36,105 nucleotides of DNA from Snowella sp. (GTDB lineage Bacteria > Cyanobacteriota > Cyanobacteriia > Cyanobacteriales > Microcystaceae), in the NCBI GenBank assembly GCA_003249095.1, contig QBMS01000030.1:1-36105 (forward strand), read 5' to 3'. Position 1 is the stretch's first letter; every line of letters starts with the position of its first letter. The notes under the pieces were generated by a model. The model saw only the letters and a list, made by a program, of their open reading frames with translations, made no database searches and was not told where the DNA came from. This document shows, one piece after another, positions 9,768 to 18,230 of this stretch. The translations under genes were made by a program, and so were the position numbers.

Positions 9768-10193
9768 TTAACCCTTGAGTTGATAGACCCGTTCCCACTG
9801 TTCTGGAGTCACTTTAAAATTCGTACTATTGGGAGCTTTGATCACAAGTAGGTCTTTGAGGATGAGGTCTTGTTTTAATTCGTGTTTACGGAGGGGTTGA
9901 CCTAATAGCTTTCTCAGAAAACGAAGCTGGGCGCGGGGTTTATCTTTTTTGCTACTGACGGGAATTGTCCAGTATTCGGCATCGGGAATTGTTTCAAGGA
10001 CTTGGGGCAGTTCGATGATTTCTGCGATCGCGTAAATACCCGCATCAGGGCCCGCAATCCAAACTAAAACCCCATCTCCAACTTGCATTTCTTTGACATA
10101 ACGGGTCACTAACCAGGGCATTGTCTCAAAAGCTTGTATCGCGTCTTGAATTCGGTAATATTTAGGATTTCCTTGAAATAACCAATGATTCAT
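9768..10193 (-). CDS. EVE domain-containing protein
   Basis: The 141-residue protein is a single EVE domain (PUA/YTH superfamily). It begins with the family-typical NHWLFQGNPKYYRI and has WLVTRYVKEMQVGDGVLVW near 27-45, GIYAIAEI near 52-59, and a C-terminal PEQWERVYQL. EVE domains bind modified bases in DNA or RNA, and some occur fused to or beside restriction enzymes. Here no nuclease is adjacent, so the target is unknown. A cytosolic location is expected. The ATG start fits the conserved N terminus. Confidence 0.85.
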   Translation of the reverse strand: MNHWLFQGNPKYYRIQDAIQAFETMPWLVTRYVKEMQVGDGVLVWIAGPDAGIYAIAEIIELPQVLETIPDAEYWTIPVSSKKDKPRAQLRFLRKLLGQPLRKHELKQDLILKDLLVIKAPNSTNFKVTPEQWERVYQLKG

Positions 10194-10871
10194 TGCCCAG
10201 TCCTCAATTATTCACTCAATCTTAACTAAACCAAATTATGTCGCCTTTGAACAGCGATCGGGATTTTAGGAGAATCCACGCTCCTTTTCCAATTATGGAA
10301 ATGAGTAGAAACATCGATAATAATCATCTTGAGGCTAAAAGAGAAATTCTACGTAAATATGCGCAACTTGTTGGCGGGGAATAATACACTCAAACAGGAA
10401 ATCTGCGGATGACATAAAAATAGAAAATTTATTATCTTTATTCTTGTAGTCCCTGGTTTGACAATGATTTGGATTAGACCACTTTCTCGCCAATAATTCC
10501 CTGCTTGCTGTTTGCAAAATAAAATCAACAAAAAAACTGTACAAATTGCAAAAAGATAAATCAGTGTTTCGCGCTTTTTCCTAATCTTATCAATGCTTGA
10601 AACTCTCGTACAGCAAGGATTGGGATTTGATTGTAGATCGCGTGAATATAGTTGAATTAAATCACGATGTTGGCGATCAGGGAGCTTGTGAACCCAGGCT
10701 TTATTCTTTTGTACTTATGTTCAATTAGGATTATTTTTTGTCATAATCCTATATTTCTAGCGTTTTAAAATGGTTTTTATACAAAATTAGCCTTTGTAAG
10801 CTCCTATACTTTATATTTCTTGATTTTACGAGTATAAAGAAGTCGAGCAGGATTAATTTTAGAGGTTCACC
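10194..10871. other. 678-bp gene-poor AT-rich region
   Basis: No convincing coding sequence is visible; the short frames on the minus strand between 10335 and 10544 look like chance. The only clear structure is the inverted repeat at 10727-10750. The region lies between divergent genes, so it should hold the promoters of both the EVE gene and the beta-helix gene. Confidence 0.4.
10727..10750. repeat. Perfect 8-bp inverted repeat upstream of the beta-helix gene
   Basis: AGGATTAT (10727-10734) and ATAATCCT (10743-10750) are exact reverse complements with an 8-base spacer, TTTTTGTC. It lies about 120 bases upstream of the ATG at 10872 and could be an operator or an RNA hairpin. Confidence 0.35.
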
Positions 10872-12605
10872 ATGATGACACAACGCCTTCGCTTTTTTGA
10901 AATCCTTTGTTTGTGTGTAACAAGTCTTTTCTTAGGTTGCCTTCCTGCTTTTAAGGCGAATGCTGCCACCTATTATGTTTCCTCCTCAACAGGAAATGAT
11001 AATAATATCGGCACTTCCCAAGCATCCCCCTTAAAAACTATTCCAAAGGTTAATGCCTTGAATTTACAAGCGGGAGATAATGTCCTGTTTAAGTGCGGCG
11101 ATACCTGGCGCGGTTCTATGCTGACGATCGCGAAATCTGGCACATCTGGAAAGCCAATCAGCTTTAGTTCTTACCCCGCAAACTGCACCAACAAACCGAT
11201 TATTTCTGGCTCCCAGCCGATCTCTGGTTGGAAAATTTATAGCGGCAAAATCTACGTTGCTAATTTGACAACTGGGACGAACGCGGGAAAATTTAATCAT
11301 GGTATCAACCAACTCTTTAAATGGAGTACCAGACTGCCCTTGGGTCGCTGGCCGAATATCAATGCGGGTGACGGTGGATATTCCACCATTGATGGAATGC
11401 CTTCGTCTTCTCAAATCAGCGATAATGAGCTGCCTGGGGTTAACTGGAGCGGTGCAGTGGCCCACATTCGTGGAATGCGTTGGTATATTCTTAATCGACA
11501 GGTGACGGCTAACTGGGGTAAAACACTTTCTTTGGGAGCGACTAACGATTGTTGGAGCGGCAACTGTAAAGGCTGGGGCTATTTTCTCAATAATCATCTT
11601 GCTACCCTGGACACCGATGGCGAGTGGTATTACGACAAAGCCACCAGTCAGATTTATTTATATTCCAATAGTGGGCTACCGACTGACGGACAAGTTGAAG
11701 GGTCTGTCGTCTTCAAAAATGACAATCGCTCCTGGGGGGGGATCACTCTTGGTGTAGATTCTTCTGGACAGGGAATTTCCTACGTCACGATCGCCAATCT
11801 GAATGTGCAACGCTGGTTTCGTAGTGGTATTGCGACTCCGACCAATTTTGCCAATTACGAACCCCATAACCTGACCATTCAAAATAACAACATCAGTGAC
11901 GTGGACACAATGGGCATCAATCTAGAATCCTGGGTTTACAGTGCAAAAGATGGTCGTCCTGATGGTTGGCGTGGCGGTTACGGATTAACGGTTAGTGGGA
12001 ATACTATCACTCGTGCCAATAGTATGGGGATTAACTTGCGATCGCGGAATTCAAACTTTACCGCCAACATCATCCAGGATATTGGACTTATACAAAATCT
12101 AGGGGCGGCTGGAATGGGTTGCGCACTTAATGCTAACGGAGGAAGCTGCACCGAGGATGGTGCTGGAATAAGGGTCAAAGTGGATAGACTCGCTGATAGC
12201 GCAAACACCAACCTCATTAAAGACAATCAGCTTACTCGTATCGCCCATAATGGTATCGATATTTTGGGACATAGCAACACCATTCAAAACAATGTTATTC
12301 GTCAAGCCTGTATTGCCAAAGGGGATTGTGGTGCAATACGCACCTTTGGTCGAGACAACCTTGCCAGCACTCCTGTCTATAACGTGACCATTAATAATAA
12401 CACCATCGTTGATACGCTCGGAAACACCGATGGCTGTCGTAGCGACTTTGATCCTTTATTCGGATTTGGGATATATATCGACAATTTTTCTCGTAATGTG
12501 ACAGTTACAGGTAATAAGGTTACTAATTCAACGGCTAATGGAATCCTATTCCAAAATTCGACTGGCTCCATGACGGGCAATACGCTCTATAACAATGGAA
12601 AGTAA
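10872..12605 (+). CDS. Secreted right-handed parallel beta-helix protein
   Basis: The 577-residue product has a signal peptide (hydrophobic residues ~8-24, likely cleavage after KANA at 28-31). It then has the entry YYVSSSTGNDNNIGT typical of secreted parallel beta-helix (pectate-lyase-like) proteins. From about residue 280 to the end there are repeated rungs of the type LTIQNNNIS, LTVSGNTITRANSMGI, HSNTIQNNVI and VTVTGNKVTNSTANGILF. The family includes polysaccharide lyases, epimerases and surface proteins. No catalytic set can be assigned, so the substrate is unknown. The protein stops in the middle of a rung pattern (GNTLYNNGK), with no C-terminal sorting or capping domain, so the C terminus may have been lost. 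The ATG pair at 10872/10875 follows an AGAGG site. Confidence 0.82.
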   Translation: MMTQRLRFFEILCLCVTSLFLGCLPAFKANAATYYVSSSTGNDNNIGTSQASPLKTIPKVNALNLQAGDNVLFKCGDTWRGSMLTIAKSGTSGKPISFSSYPANCTNKPIISGSQPISGWKIYSGKIYVANLTTGTNAGKFNHGINQLFKWSTRLPLGRWPNINAGDGGYSTIDGMPSSSQISDNELPGVNWSGAVAHIRGMRWYILNRQVTANWGKTLSLGATNDCWSGNCKGWGYFLNNHLATLDTDGEWYYDKATSQIYLYSNSGLPTDGQVEGSVVFKNDNRSWGGITLGVDSSGQGISYVTIANLNVQRWFRSGIATPTNFANYEPHNLTIQNNNISDVDTMGINLESWVYSAKDGRPDGWRGGYGLTVSGNTITRANSMGINLRSRNSNFTANIIQDIGLIQNLGAAGMGCALNANGGSCTEDGAGIRVKVDRLADSANTNLIKDNQLTRIAHNGIDILGHSNTIQNNVIRQACIAKGDCGAIRTFGRDNLASTPVYNVTINNNTIVDTLGNTDGCRSDFDPLFGFGIYIDNFSRNVTVTGNKVTNSTANGILFQNSTGSMTGNTLYNNGK

Positions 12606-12621
12606 CTCTCCCAAAGAAATT

Positions 12622-12657
12622 GTACTACTTTCCATTTGCTTGCGTTAAAAGTAGTAC
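12622..12657 (+). terminator. Hairpin downstream of the beta-helix gene
   Basis: GTACTACTTT (12622-12631) and AAAGTAGTAC (12648-12657) form a perfect 10-bp stem with a 16-base loop, 17 bases after the stop codon. No T run follows, so it may be a Rho-independent-like structure, an mRNA-stabilising hairpin, or the scar of a mobile element. Partial copies of the arm (AAAAGTTGTACC) recur near 12713. Confidence 0.4.
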
Positions 12658-12890
12658 CAATAACATTTGATACAACCCATTTGGTATCTATGGGTTTAAA
12701 GCTTAGCCCATAAAAGTTGTACCGATTTTTGCCAATTCTGTCTCAACCCCTTATTCAGGAACGTCTAATTTCGCCTCACGTCAAAATACCTTAGATTAAC
12801 CCAAATTTTAAAATTTAATATACAATGATTTCGAGTCGTGTTCTTTATGAATTCGTCTCAAATTTTCCCTAATCTCTATCAAGAGCTATC

Positions 12891-13436
12891 ATGAACTTAA
12901 AAACTTTCTGCACAGGACTAGCCCTGAGTGGTTTGGGAGTCCTCTGTCTTGGGACACAAGCAGACGCTTATTCCTTCACCTTCTTGGGTACTACCGATGC
13001 TGGTAACGGTAAGACAGATTATAGATTTGGATTTGTTACCGCCGCTAACGAAGTTATTAAAGCTGGTCAATCCCTCATAGCAAGCGGGTTTGAAGATATT
13101 TCATCCTTGTCTTTCGCCGATCCTGTCAATGGTGCTGGCACCTTGTATGCTGACTCGGTCTTTGCAATTATTGGCGGTGGAATCTCTAATGGAAACAAGA
13201 CTGCGACCTTTACGACCAAATCTGACATTAGTAGTTCTAATGGTGTAATCCGCTATCAGTCCTTTGTGGTTACCGCAATGGGTGTTCCCACTGGCCAAGT
13301 AGATGTTACCTTCGACGGTAATAATATTGGGGCAGTTGCAGTTCCTGAACCTCTAACCCTCTTGGGGGCGATTACGGCGGTGGGCTTCGGTGCCGCCTTC
13401 AAGCGTCGTTCCTTAAAATCTGTGTCTGTCGAATAA
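12891..13436 (+). CDS. PEP-CTERM sorting domain protein
   Basis: The 181-residue exported protein has a signal peptide (residues 1-26, ending TQADA) and a C-terminal sorting tripartite: VPEP at 151-154, a hydrophobic helix at about 155-170, and KRR at 171-173. This is the PEP-CTERM signal recognised by an exosortase, which anchors or releases the protein through the outer envelope or extracellular matrix. The middle, about residues 27-148, is rich in small residues and beta-forming stretches and is not recognised. No exosortase gene is in the window. The gene follows another exported protein in the same direction with a 285-bp spacer, so separate promoters are likely. Confidence 0.88.
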   Translation: MNLKTFCTGLALSGLGVLCLGTQADAYSFTFLGTTDAGNGKTDYRFGFVTAANEVIKAGQSLIASGFEDISSLSFADPVNGAGTLYADSVFAIIGGGISNGNKTATFTTKSDISSSNGVIRYQSFVVTAMGVPTGQVDVTFDGNNIGAVAVPEPLTLLGAITAVGFGAAFKRRSLKSVSVE

Positions 13437-13793
13437 AAAATAAGTCGTTGGCGTTGCTTCATTGGAGTATAGTCAGGAACGCACAAAGTTTGAGACTTTT
13501 GGCAATCAGCTTGTTTTCCTGTCTGTTTTTGTGTTTGTCCTTAATACCTCTGTAACGCCAGCTAATTTTTAAGTAGGTAGTAGTTTAACTCGGCTTTTAA
13601 GGTTATTTTGGACGATGCTATCGATCGCTTGACGACTAAGCCGAAGGATTATGGAGAATTTTTAGATAATCAAAAATTTCAGAGCAAATAAATAACAATT
13701 AACGAATCAAGAATTACGGATTAGTTGGAAAGCAAGAGAGATTTTTCGCAGTTATAATACAGAAAATAATTTAAAAACCTTGCTATAACGTCT
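13437..13793. other. 357-bp intergenic region
   Basis: The region between the PEP-CTERM gene and the MBL-fold gene contains one short coding-like remnant (13584-13691, listed separately). The end, about 13740-13793, is AT-rich and could hold the promoter of the next gene. Confidence 0.35.
13584..13691 (+). pseudogene. Possible C-terminal protein remnant
   Basis: A frame opened by stops just before 13584 and closed by TAA at 13689-13691 reads FKVILDDAIDRLTTKPKD followed by YGEFLDNQKFQSK. The composition looks like real helical protein, but there is no ATG start and no ribosome site. It may be the decayed tail of a lost gene. Not recognised. Confidence 0.2.
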
Positions 13794-14558
13794 ATGCAGT
13801 TGACCTGGTTGGATAGTAATTCCTGGCTAATCGAAGTTGCGGGAGAAACCATCCTGCTCGATCCTTGGTTAGAGGGTTCCTTAGTTTTTGGGAATATGCC
13901 CTGGCTATTTAAAGGAGAAAAAACGCAGTCCTATCACTTACCCGCGCAAATTTCTCTCATTTTGCTCTCTCAGGGTTTAGAAGATCACGCTCACCCCCCC
14001 ACTTTAAAAGCATTAGATCATGCGATTCCCGTCGTTGGTTCGGTGAATGCGGCAAAAGTTGTCACAGGACTAAATTATCAGCAAGTAACGGCTCTTAAAC
14101 CTGAAGAAAGTTTTGTTTTAAATAATAAAGTCGAAATTCGCGCGTTTGCAGGATCTATCGTCGGGCCGCAAGCCGTAGAAAATGCCTATCTGATCACCGA
14201 TTTAAGCACAGGATATCGCCTTTATTATGAACCTCATGGTTATCATTCCCCTGCGATCAAATCCTTTGCCCCTGTTGATGTGGTGTTAGTCCCCATTGTC
14301 GGACTGAGCGTGTTGGGTTTAGCTCCCATTCTCAGAGGACAGCAAACGAGTCTGGAACTGTGTCAATGGTTGCAACCGAAAACGGTTTTGCCCACATCAG
14401 CCGCCGCTCAGATTACCTACGAAGGGATTATCGCCAAAATTGTCAAAGAAGATGGCAGTATCGATGCTTTTCGTCAATTGTTAACCAAAAATCAGTTAAC
14501 TACTGAAATTATTACGCCCAAGCCTGGAGAAAAAGTCAATCTCCCTGTTTATGCCTAA
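13794..14558 (+). CDS. MBL-fold (beta-lactamase-like) protein with degenerate metal motif
   Basis: This 254-residue cytosolic protein has the metallo-beta-lactamase-like opening (WLDSNSWLIEVAGETILLDPW, residues 5-25) and a later DVVLVPI stretch. The place of the usual HxHxDH metal motif is SQGLEDH (59-65): the first two His are replaced by Gln and Leu, while Asp64-His65 remain. The same replacement occurs, as I recall, in a plant/cyanobacterial branch of the family, so it may be a conserved variant rather than a broken gene. Catalytic function is uncertain. The gene is intact, with an ATG start just after TATAACGTCT, and has no close operon partner. Confidence 0.8.
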   Translation: MQLTWLDSNSWLIEVAGETILLDPWLEGSLVFGNMPWLFKGEKTQSYHLPAQISLILLSQGLEDHAHPPTLKALDHAIPVVGSVNAAKVVTGLNYQQVTALKPEESFVLNNKVEIRAFAGSIVGPQAVENAYLITDLSTGYRLYYEPHGYHSPAIKSFAPVDVVLVPIVGLSVLGLAPILRGQQTSLELCQWLQPKTVLPTSAAAQITYEGIIAKIVKEDGSIDAFRQLLTKNQLTTEIITPKPGEKVNLPVYA

Positions 14559-14818
14559 TGGTTTCTATATTTCTTGACTATAAAAAAAACAAAATGGCTC
14601 AACAAAATTGATTTCCTTAAAAATAGAGTATCCAGAATTTTCAAATCATTTCAAAAGTTTTTTTTGTGAATAATTGTTAATCTCTCTTGAAATGGGGGTA
14701 ATGGGCGATCAATCGTTAAGGTTTAGAGCGTCAGCGTTAGTCTGGTATATTGCTTAAAGCGTAACCTATTGGTATTCGTATTAGTATCCGTTTTATTAAA
14801 CTATCTAGGATTGATCCC

Positions 14819-15730
14819 ATGTCTCAAAAACATCCCATTATCGCAGTGACAGGTTCTTCTGGGGCTGGCACTAGCACCGTTAAACGCTCTTTTGAGCATA
14901 TTTTTGCACGAGAAGGGGTTAAACCCGTCGTCGTCGAGGGAGACAGCTACCATAAATATAATCGTGCTGAAATGCGTGAAGCCATGAGTAAGGCGGCGGC
15001 TGAAGGGAGAAATATGAGCCACTTCGGGCCTGAAGCGAATGTTTTGGATAAGCTCGAAGATCTTTTTAAAGAGTATGGAGAATCGGGGACGGGAAATAAG
15101 CGTTATTACTTACACAATGCCGAGGAAGCCGCCTACCACAACGCTCGATTAGGAACCAATTGTCAGTCGGGAGAATTTACTCCCTGGGAAAATCTAGAAA
15201 ATCCGACGGATATGCTGTTTTATGAAGGTCTGCACGGTGGCATTGTGACAGAGAAGGTAAATGTCGCCCAGTATGTGGATCTCCTGGTTGGGGTGGTTCC
15301 CATTGTCAATTTGGAGTGGATTCAAAAAATTTATCGGGATAATGCGGAACGGGGTTATAGCGCGGAGGCGATCGTGGATACTATTCTGCGTCGGATGCCA
15401 GATTACGTCAATCATATCGCGCCTCAATTTTCTCGCACTCATATTAATTTTCAGCGTGTTCCCACCGTTGATACCTCTAATCCTTTTATTGCGCGGGATA
15501 TTCCCCTTTTGGATGAAAGTTTCGTTATTATTCATACCAATCGGGTTTTTCGTGAAAACTATGACATTGATTTTCCCTATCTTCTGAGTATGATTGATGG
15601 TTCATTTATGTCTCGCCACACGACGTTGGTTGTGCCTGGGGGCAAGATGGGCTTTGCGATGGAATTGATCCTCTCGCCGTTGATTGATGTGATGGTCGGT
15701 AAGTCTAAAAAATTAAAACAATCGGCTTAA
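14819..15730 (+). CDS. prk: Phosphoribulokinase, proteobacterial (class I) type
   Basis: Phosphoribulokinase makes ribulose 1,5-bisphosphate from ribulose 5-phosphate and ATP in the Calvin cycle. The 303 residues align with the short class I enzyme of Rhodobacter and other proteobacteria rather than with the usual cyanobacterial/plant class II enzyme. Evidence: P-loop GSSGAGTST (12-20); Asp42, His45 and Arg49 in EGDSYHKYNR; Glu136 in YEGLHGG; and Lys170, Arg173, Asp174 and Arg178 in the NLEWIQKIYRDNAERG region. The class II P-loop Cys pair used for thioredoxin/CP12 control is absent; the only Cys is Cys115. Class I enzymes are typically octameric and NADH-responsive. The class II prk is not in this window, so it cannot be said whether this is a second copy. 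Substrate specificity is inferred by homology. Confidence 0.88.
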   Translation: MSQKHPIIAVTGSSGAGTSTVKRSFEHIFAREGVKPVVVEGDSYHKYNRAEMREAMSKAAAEGRNMSHFGPEANVLDKLEDLFKEYGESGTGNKRYYLHNAEEAAYHNARLGTNCQSGEFTPWENLENPTDMLFYEGLHGGIVTEKVNVAQYVDLLVGVVPIVNLEWIQKIYRDNAERGYSAEAIVDTILRRMPDYVNHIAPQFSRTHINFQRVPTVDTSNPFIARDIPLLDESFVIIHTNRVFRENYDIDFPYLLSMIDGSFMSRHTTLVVPGGKMGFAMELILSPLIDVMVGKSKKLKQSA

Positions 15731-16215
15731 GCTGATTCTTTCTAGACGATCGCTTTCCTAACCCGTTTTTTAATCGGTAAAGAGGCGATCGCCGTCCCCT
15801 TGTTTTATTCACGGTAGGGACATAATACATCATGCTCTAAATGGCTAAAAACTTAACTTTTCGCAAGGGTTGAAAATTCCCAGTCAATAATGTTGTAAGT
15901 TGCTCCTTTTTACCCGACATTACGCAGGTTGACTCTACAAGATAAAGTAATTTATTTGTATGCTAGGGTTTTTCCAAACTCCAACCCACGCCCTACCTAG
16001 CAGATCCCTACTTGCTCCCTTAGATGCCTATACCGAAATACTGTCCCAAGAAGACCATGAACTTCTTGACTATAGGCGATCGCCAAACGACACTGTGTGA
16101 TCGGGAAATGATCACAATCCTTAAAGAACTGCTGGAGGGAATCGGGTTACAATAATAAACGCGACGTAAATTTCAACCGTCACTGCCTAAATAATACGTT
16201 CGACTTGTAATCCCA
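15731..16215. other. 485-bp intergenic region upstream of sir
   Basis: No gene is seen. It contains HIP1 sites near 15783 and 16075, a 7-bp inverted repeat TGCTAGG (15961-15967) / CCTAGCA (15996-16002), and a tighter dyad at 16096-16116. The promoter of the sulfite reductase gene is expected here. Confidence 0.4.
16096..16116. promoter_or_regulatory. Candidate operator upstream of sulfite reductase
   Basis: TGTGATC and GATCACA form a perfect 7-bp dyad with a 7-base spacer, exactly 21 bases long, centred about 110 bases before the sir ATG. The half-sites resemble CRP/NtcA-type boxes, but the spacing is longer than the CRP consensus. A regulator cannot be named. Confidence 0.35.
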
Positions 16216-18135
16216 ATGGTAACAACCCCCATAGCCTCCCCTGACAAAGTTTCTAAGGTAGAAAAAATTAAAGAGCGGAGTAACTACCTCCGAGAACCCC
16301 TCGCCACAGAGCTACTAAACGATAGCACCCATTTCACAGACGATGCGGTGCAAATTCTTAAATTTCATGGTTCCTACCAGCAAGATAACCGCGATAACCG
16401 TGTTAAAGGGCAGGAAAAGGATTATCAATTAATGCTGCGGACTCGTAATCCAGGGGGATTTATTCCACCTCAGCTTTATATTGCCCTGGATAATTTGGCC
16501 AATGAATACGGGAATCAGACCCTACGGGCTACGACTCGCCAGGGCTTTCAAGTGCATGGCATTCTCAAAAAGAATCTCAAAACGGTCATCTCAACGATTG
16601 TGGCCAATATGGGGTCAACCCTCGGAGCCTGTGGAGATATTAATCGTAATGTGATGGCTCCCCCTGCTCCTTTCCGCGATCGCCCCGAATACGGTTATGC
16701 CTGGGATTATGCCCATAAAGTTGCAGATTTATTAACCCCGCAAACAGGAGCTTACTACGAAATTTGGCTAGACGGAGAAAAAGCCATTAGTGCAGAAGAA
16801 GCCCCAGAGGTCAAAGCCGCTAGACAAAAGAATTTGAACGGTAGTAATTTACCCGACCCGATAGAGCCGATCTATGGGGAACAGTATATGCCCCGTAAGT
16901 TCAAAATTAGCGTCACCGTCCCAGGCGATAATTCCATTGATGTCTATACCCACGATATTAGTCTGGTCGTTATTACCAATAACGAGGGCGAGCTAGAAGG
17001 TTTTAATATCCTCGCAGGTGGCGGCTTGGGTCGCACTCACAATAAAGAGGAGACTTTCCCCCGTGCGGCAGATCCCATTGGTTATGTGGATAAGGCGGAT
17101 ATTTATAATCTGGTTAAGGCCATTGTCGCTACCCAACGGGACTACAGCGATCGCCACAACCGTCGTCATGCACGGATGAAATATTTATTAGCAGATTGGG
17201 GTGTGGAAAAATTTCGCACCAAAGTTCAGGAATATCTAGGCAAAGCGATTCAGCCTTTCAAACCCTTGCCCGAATGGAAATACGAGGACTATCTCGGTTG
17301 GCATGAACAGGGAGACGGCAAACTCTTCTTTGGTCTCTCGGTGGAAAATGGTCGAGTCAAGGATGACGGTGATTTTCAACTGAAAACTGCTTTACGGAAA
17401 ATTATTGAACAATTTCAATTGCCAATTCGTTTAACGGCCAATCATAATATCCTGATCTACGAAATCCCACCGTCGCAAAAAGCCAAGATTGAAGCGATTT
17501 TCAAAGAACATCATGTCATTACCAATCCCGATAAGATTGATGATCTGGTGCGCTATTCCATGGCCTGTCCTGCTTGGCCGACCTGCGGTTTAGCTGTCAC
17601 TGAATCGGAGCGAGTTTTACCGAGTGTTAATGAACGGATTCGTTCTGTTTTAAAAAAGGTTGGTTTAGGTAAACAATCCCTTGTTATTCGGATGACGGGT
17701 TGTCCCAATGGTTGCGCCCGTCCTTATATGGCAGAGTTGGGTTTTGTGGGTAGTGCGCCCGATACTTACCAAATTTGGCTCGGTGGAACTCCTAATCAAA
17801 CCCGTTTAGCCCAAGCCTATACCGACAAGTTGTCCATTGCTGATCTAGAAAATTTCCTAGAACCGCTTTTTGTTTATTTCAAACAAGAACGACAAGAGGA
17901 CGAAAGTTTTGGAGAATTTTGTCATCGTTTGGGTTTTGAGGCATTGCGTCAATTTTCTGCCAGTTATCAATCCAAAATTGCTGGAACTTCCCTTGTCCGC
18001 AAAAATAAAAATCGGGTCAGCGTTGACGATGAATTATTTGTCCAACTCAAAGACGCTTCTGTTAAGGAAAATCGTCCTATGAATCAAATTATTGGTGACG
18101 CATTAACGGCTTATTTTGAACAGCAACAAAAGTAA
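16216..18135 (+). CDS. sir: Ferredoxin-sulfite reductase
   Basis: The enzyme reduces sulfite to sulfide with six electrons from ferredoxin in assimilatory sulfur metabolism in the cytosol. The 639-residue protein has the two nitrite/sulfite reductase half-domains (TRQGFQVHG near 107-115; ADWGVEKF near 326-333) and the siroheme/4Fe-4S cysteines Cys451 and Cys457 ([11 protein letters not shown]) and Cys496 and Cys500 ([13 protein letters not shown]). These match sulfite rather than nitrite reductase in the spacing and context remembered for plant and cyanobacterial Sir. After the catalytic part, residues 598-635 form a short tail with a ribbon-helix-helix-like pattern ([17 protein letters not shown], then a helix [12 protein letters not shown]). 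The ATG is the first codon of the conserved N-terminal region. No partner gene is adjacent. Confidence 0.93.
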   Translation: MVTTPIASPDKVSKVEKIKERSNYLREPLATELLNDSTHFTDDAVQILKFHGSYQQDNRDNRVKGQEKDYQLMLRTRNPGGFIPPQLYIALDNLANEYGNQTLRATTRQGFQVHGILKKNLKTVISTIVANMGSTLGACGDINRNVMAPPAPFRDRPEYGYAWDYAHKVADLLTPQTGAYYEIWLDGEKAISAEEAPEVKAARQKNLNGSNLPDPIEPIYGEQYMPRKFKISVTVPGDNSIDVYTHDISLVVITNNEGELEGFNILAGGGLGRTHNKEETFPRAADPIGYVDKADIYNLVKAIVATQRDYSDRHNRRHARMKYLLADWGVEKFRTKVQEYLGKAIQPFKPLPEWKYEDYLGWHEQGDGKLFFGLSVENGRVKDDGDFQLKTALRKIIEQFQLPIRLTANHNILIYEIPPSQKAKIEAIFKEHHVITNPDKIDDLVRYSMACPAWPTCGLAVTESERVLPSVNERIRSVLKKVGLGKQSLVIRMTGCPNGCARPYMAELGFVGSAPDTYQIWLGGTPNQTRLAQAYTDKLSIADLENFLEPLFVYFKQERQEDESFGEFCHRLGFEALRQFSASYQSKIAGTSLVRKNKNRVSVDDELFVQLKDASVKENRPMNQIIGDALTAYFEQQQK

Positions 18136-18230
18136 TCGTTTTCATTCTTAGAAGTAGGCGATCGCATTTTCTGGTTTGACAGAGGCGATCGCTTAAATAA
18201 ACTCAAGAAAATCAAGATTTTAGGCGTTGT

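Noticed and set aside
10335-10544. Small minus-strand frame
   Set aside because: AT-rich, no ribosome site, two overlapping frames of similar length and no recognisable protein.
15899-15918. Possible NtcA box (GTA...TAC) upstream of sir
   Set aside because: The spacing between GTA and TAC is not the eight bases of the NtcA consensus.
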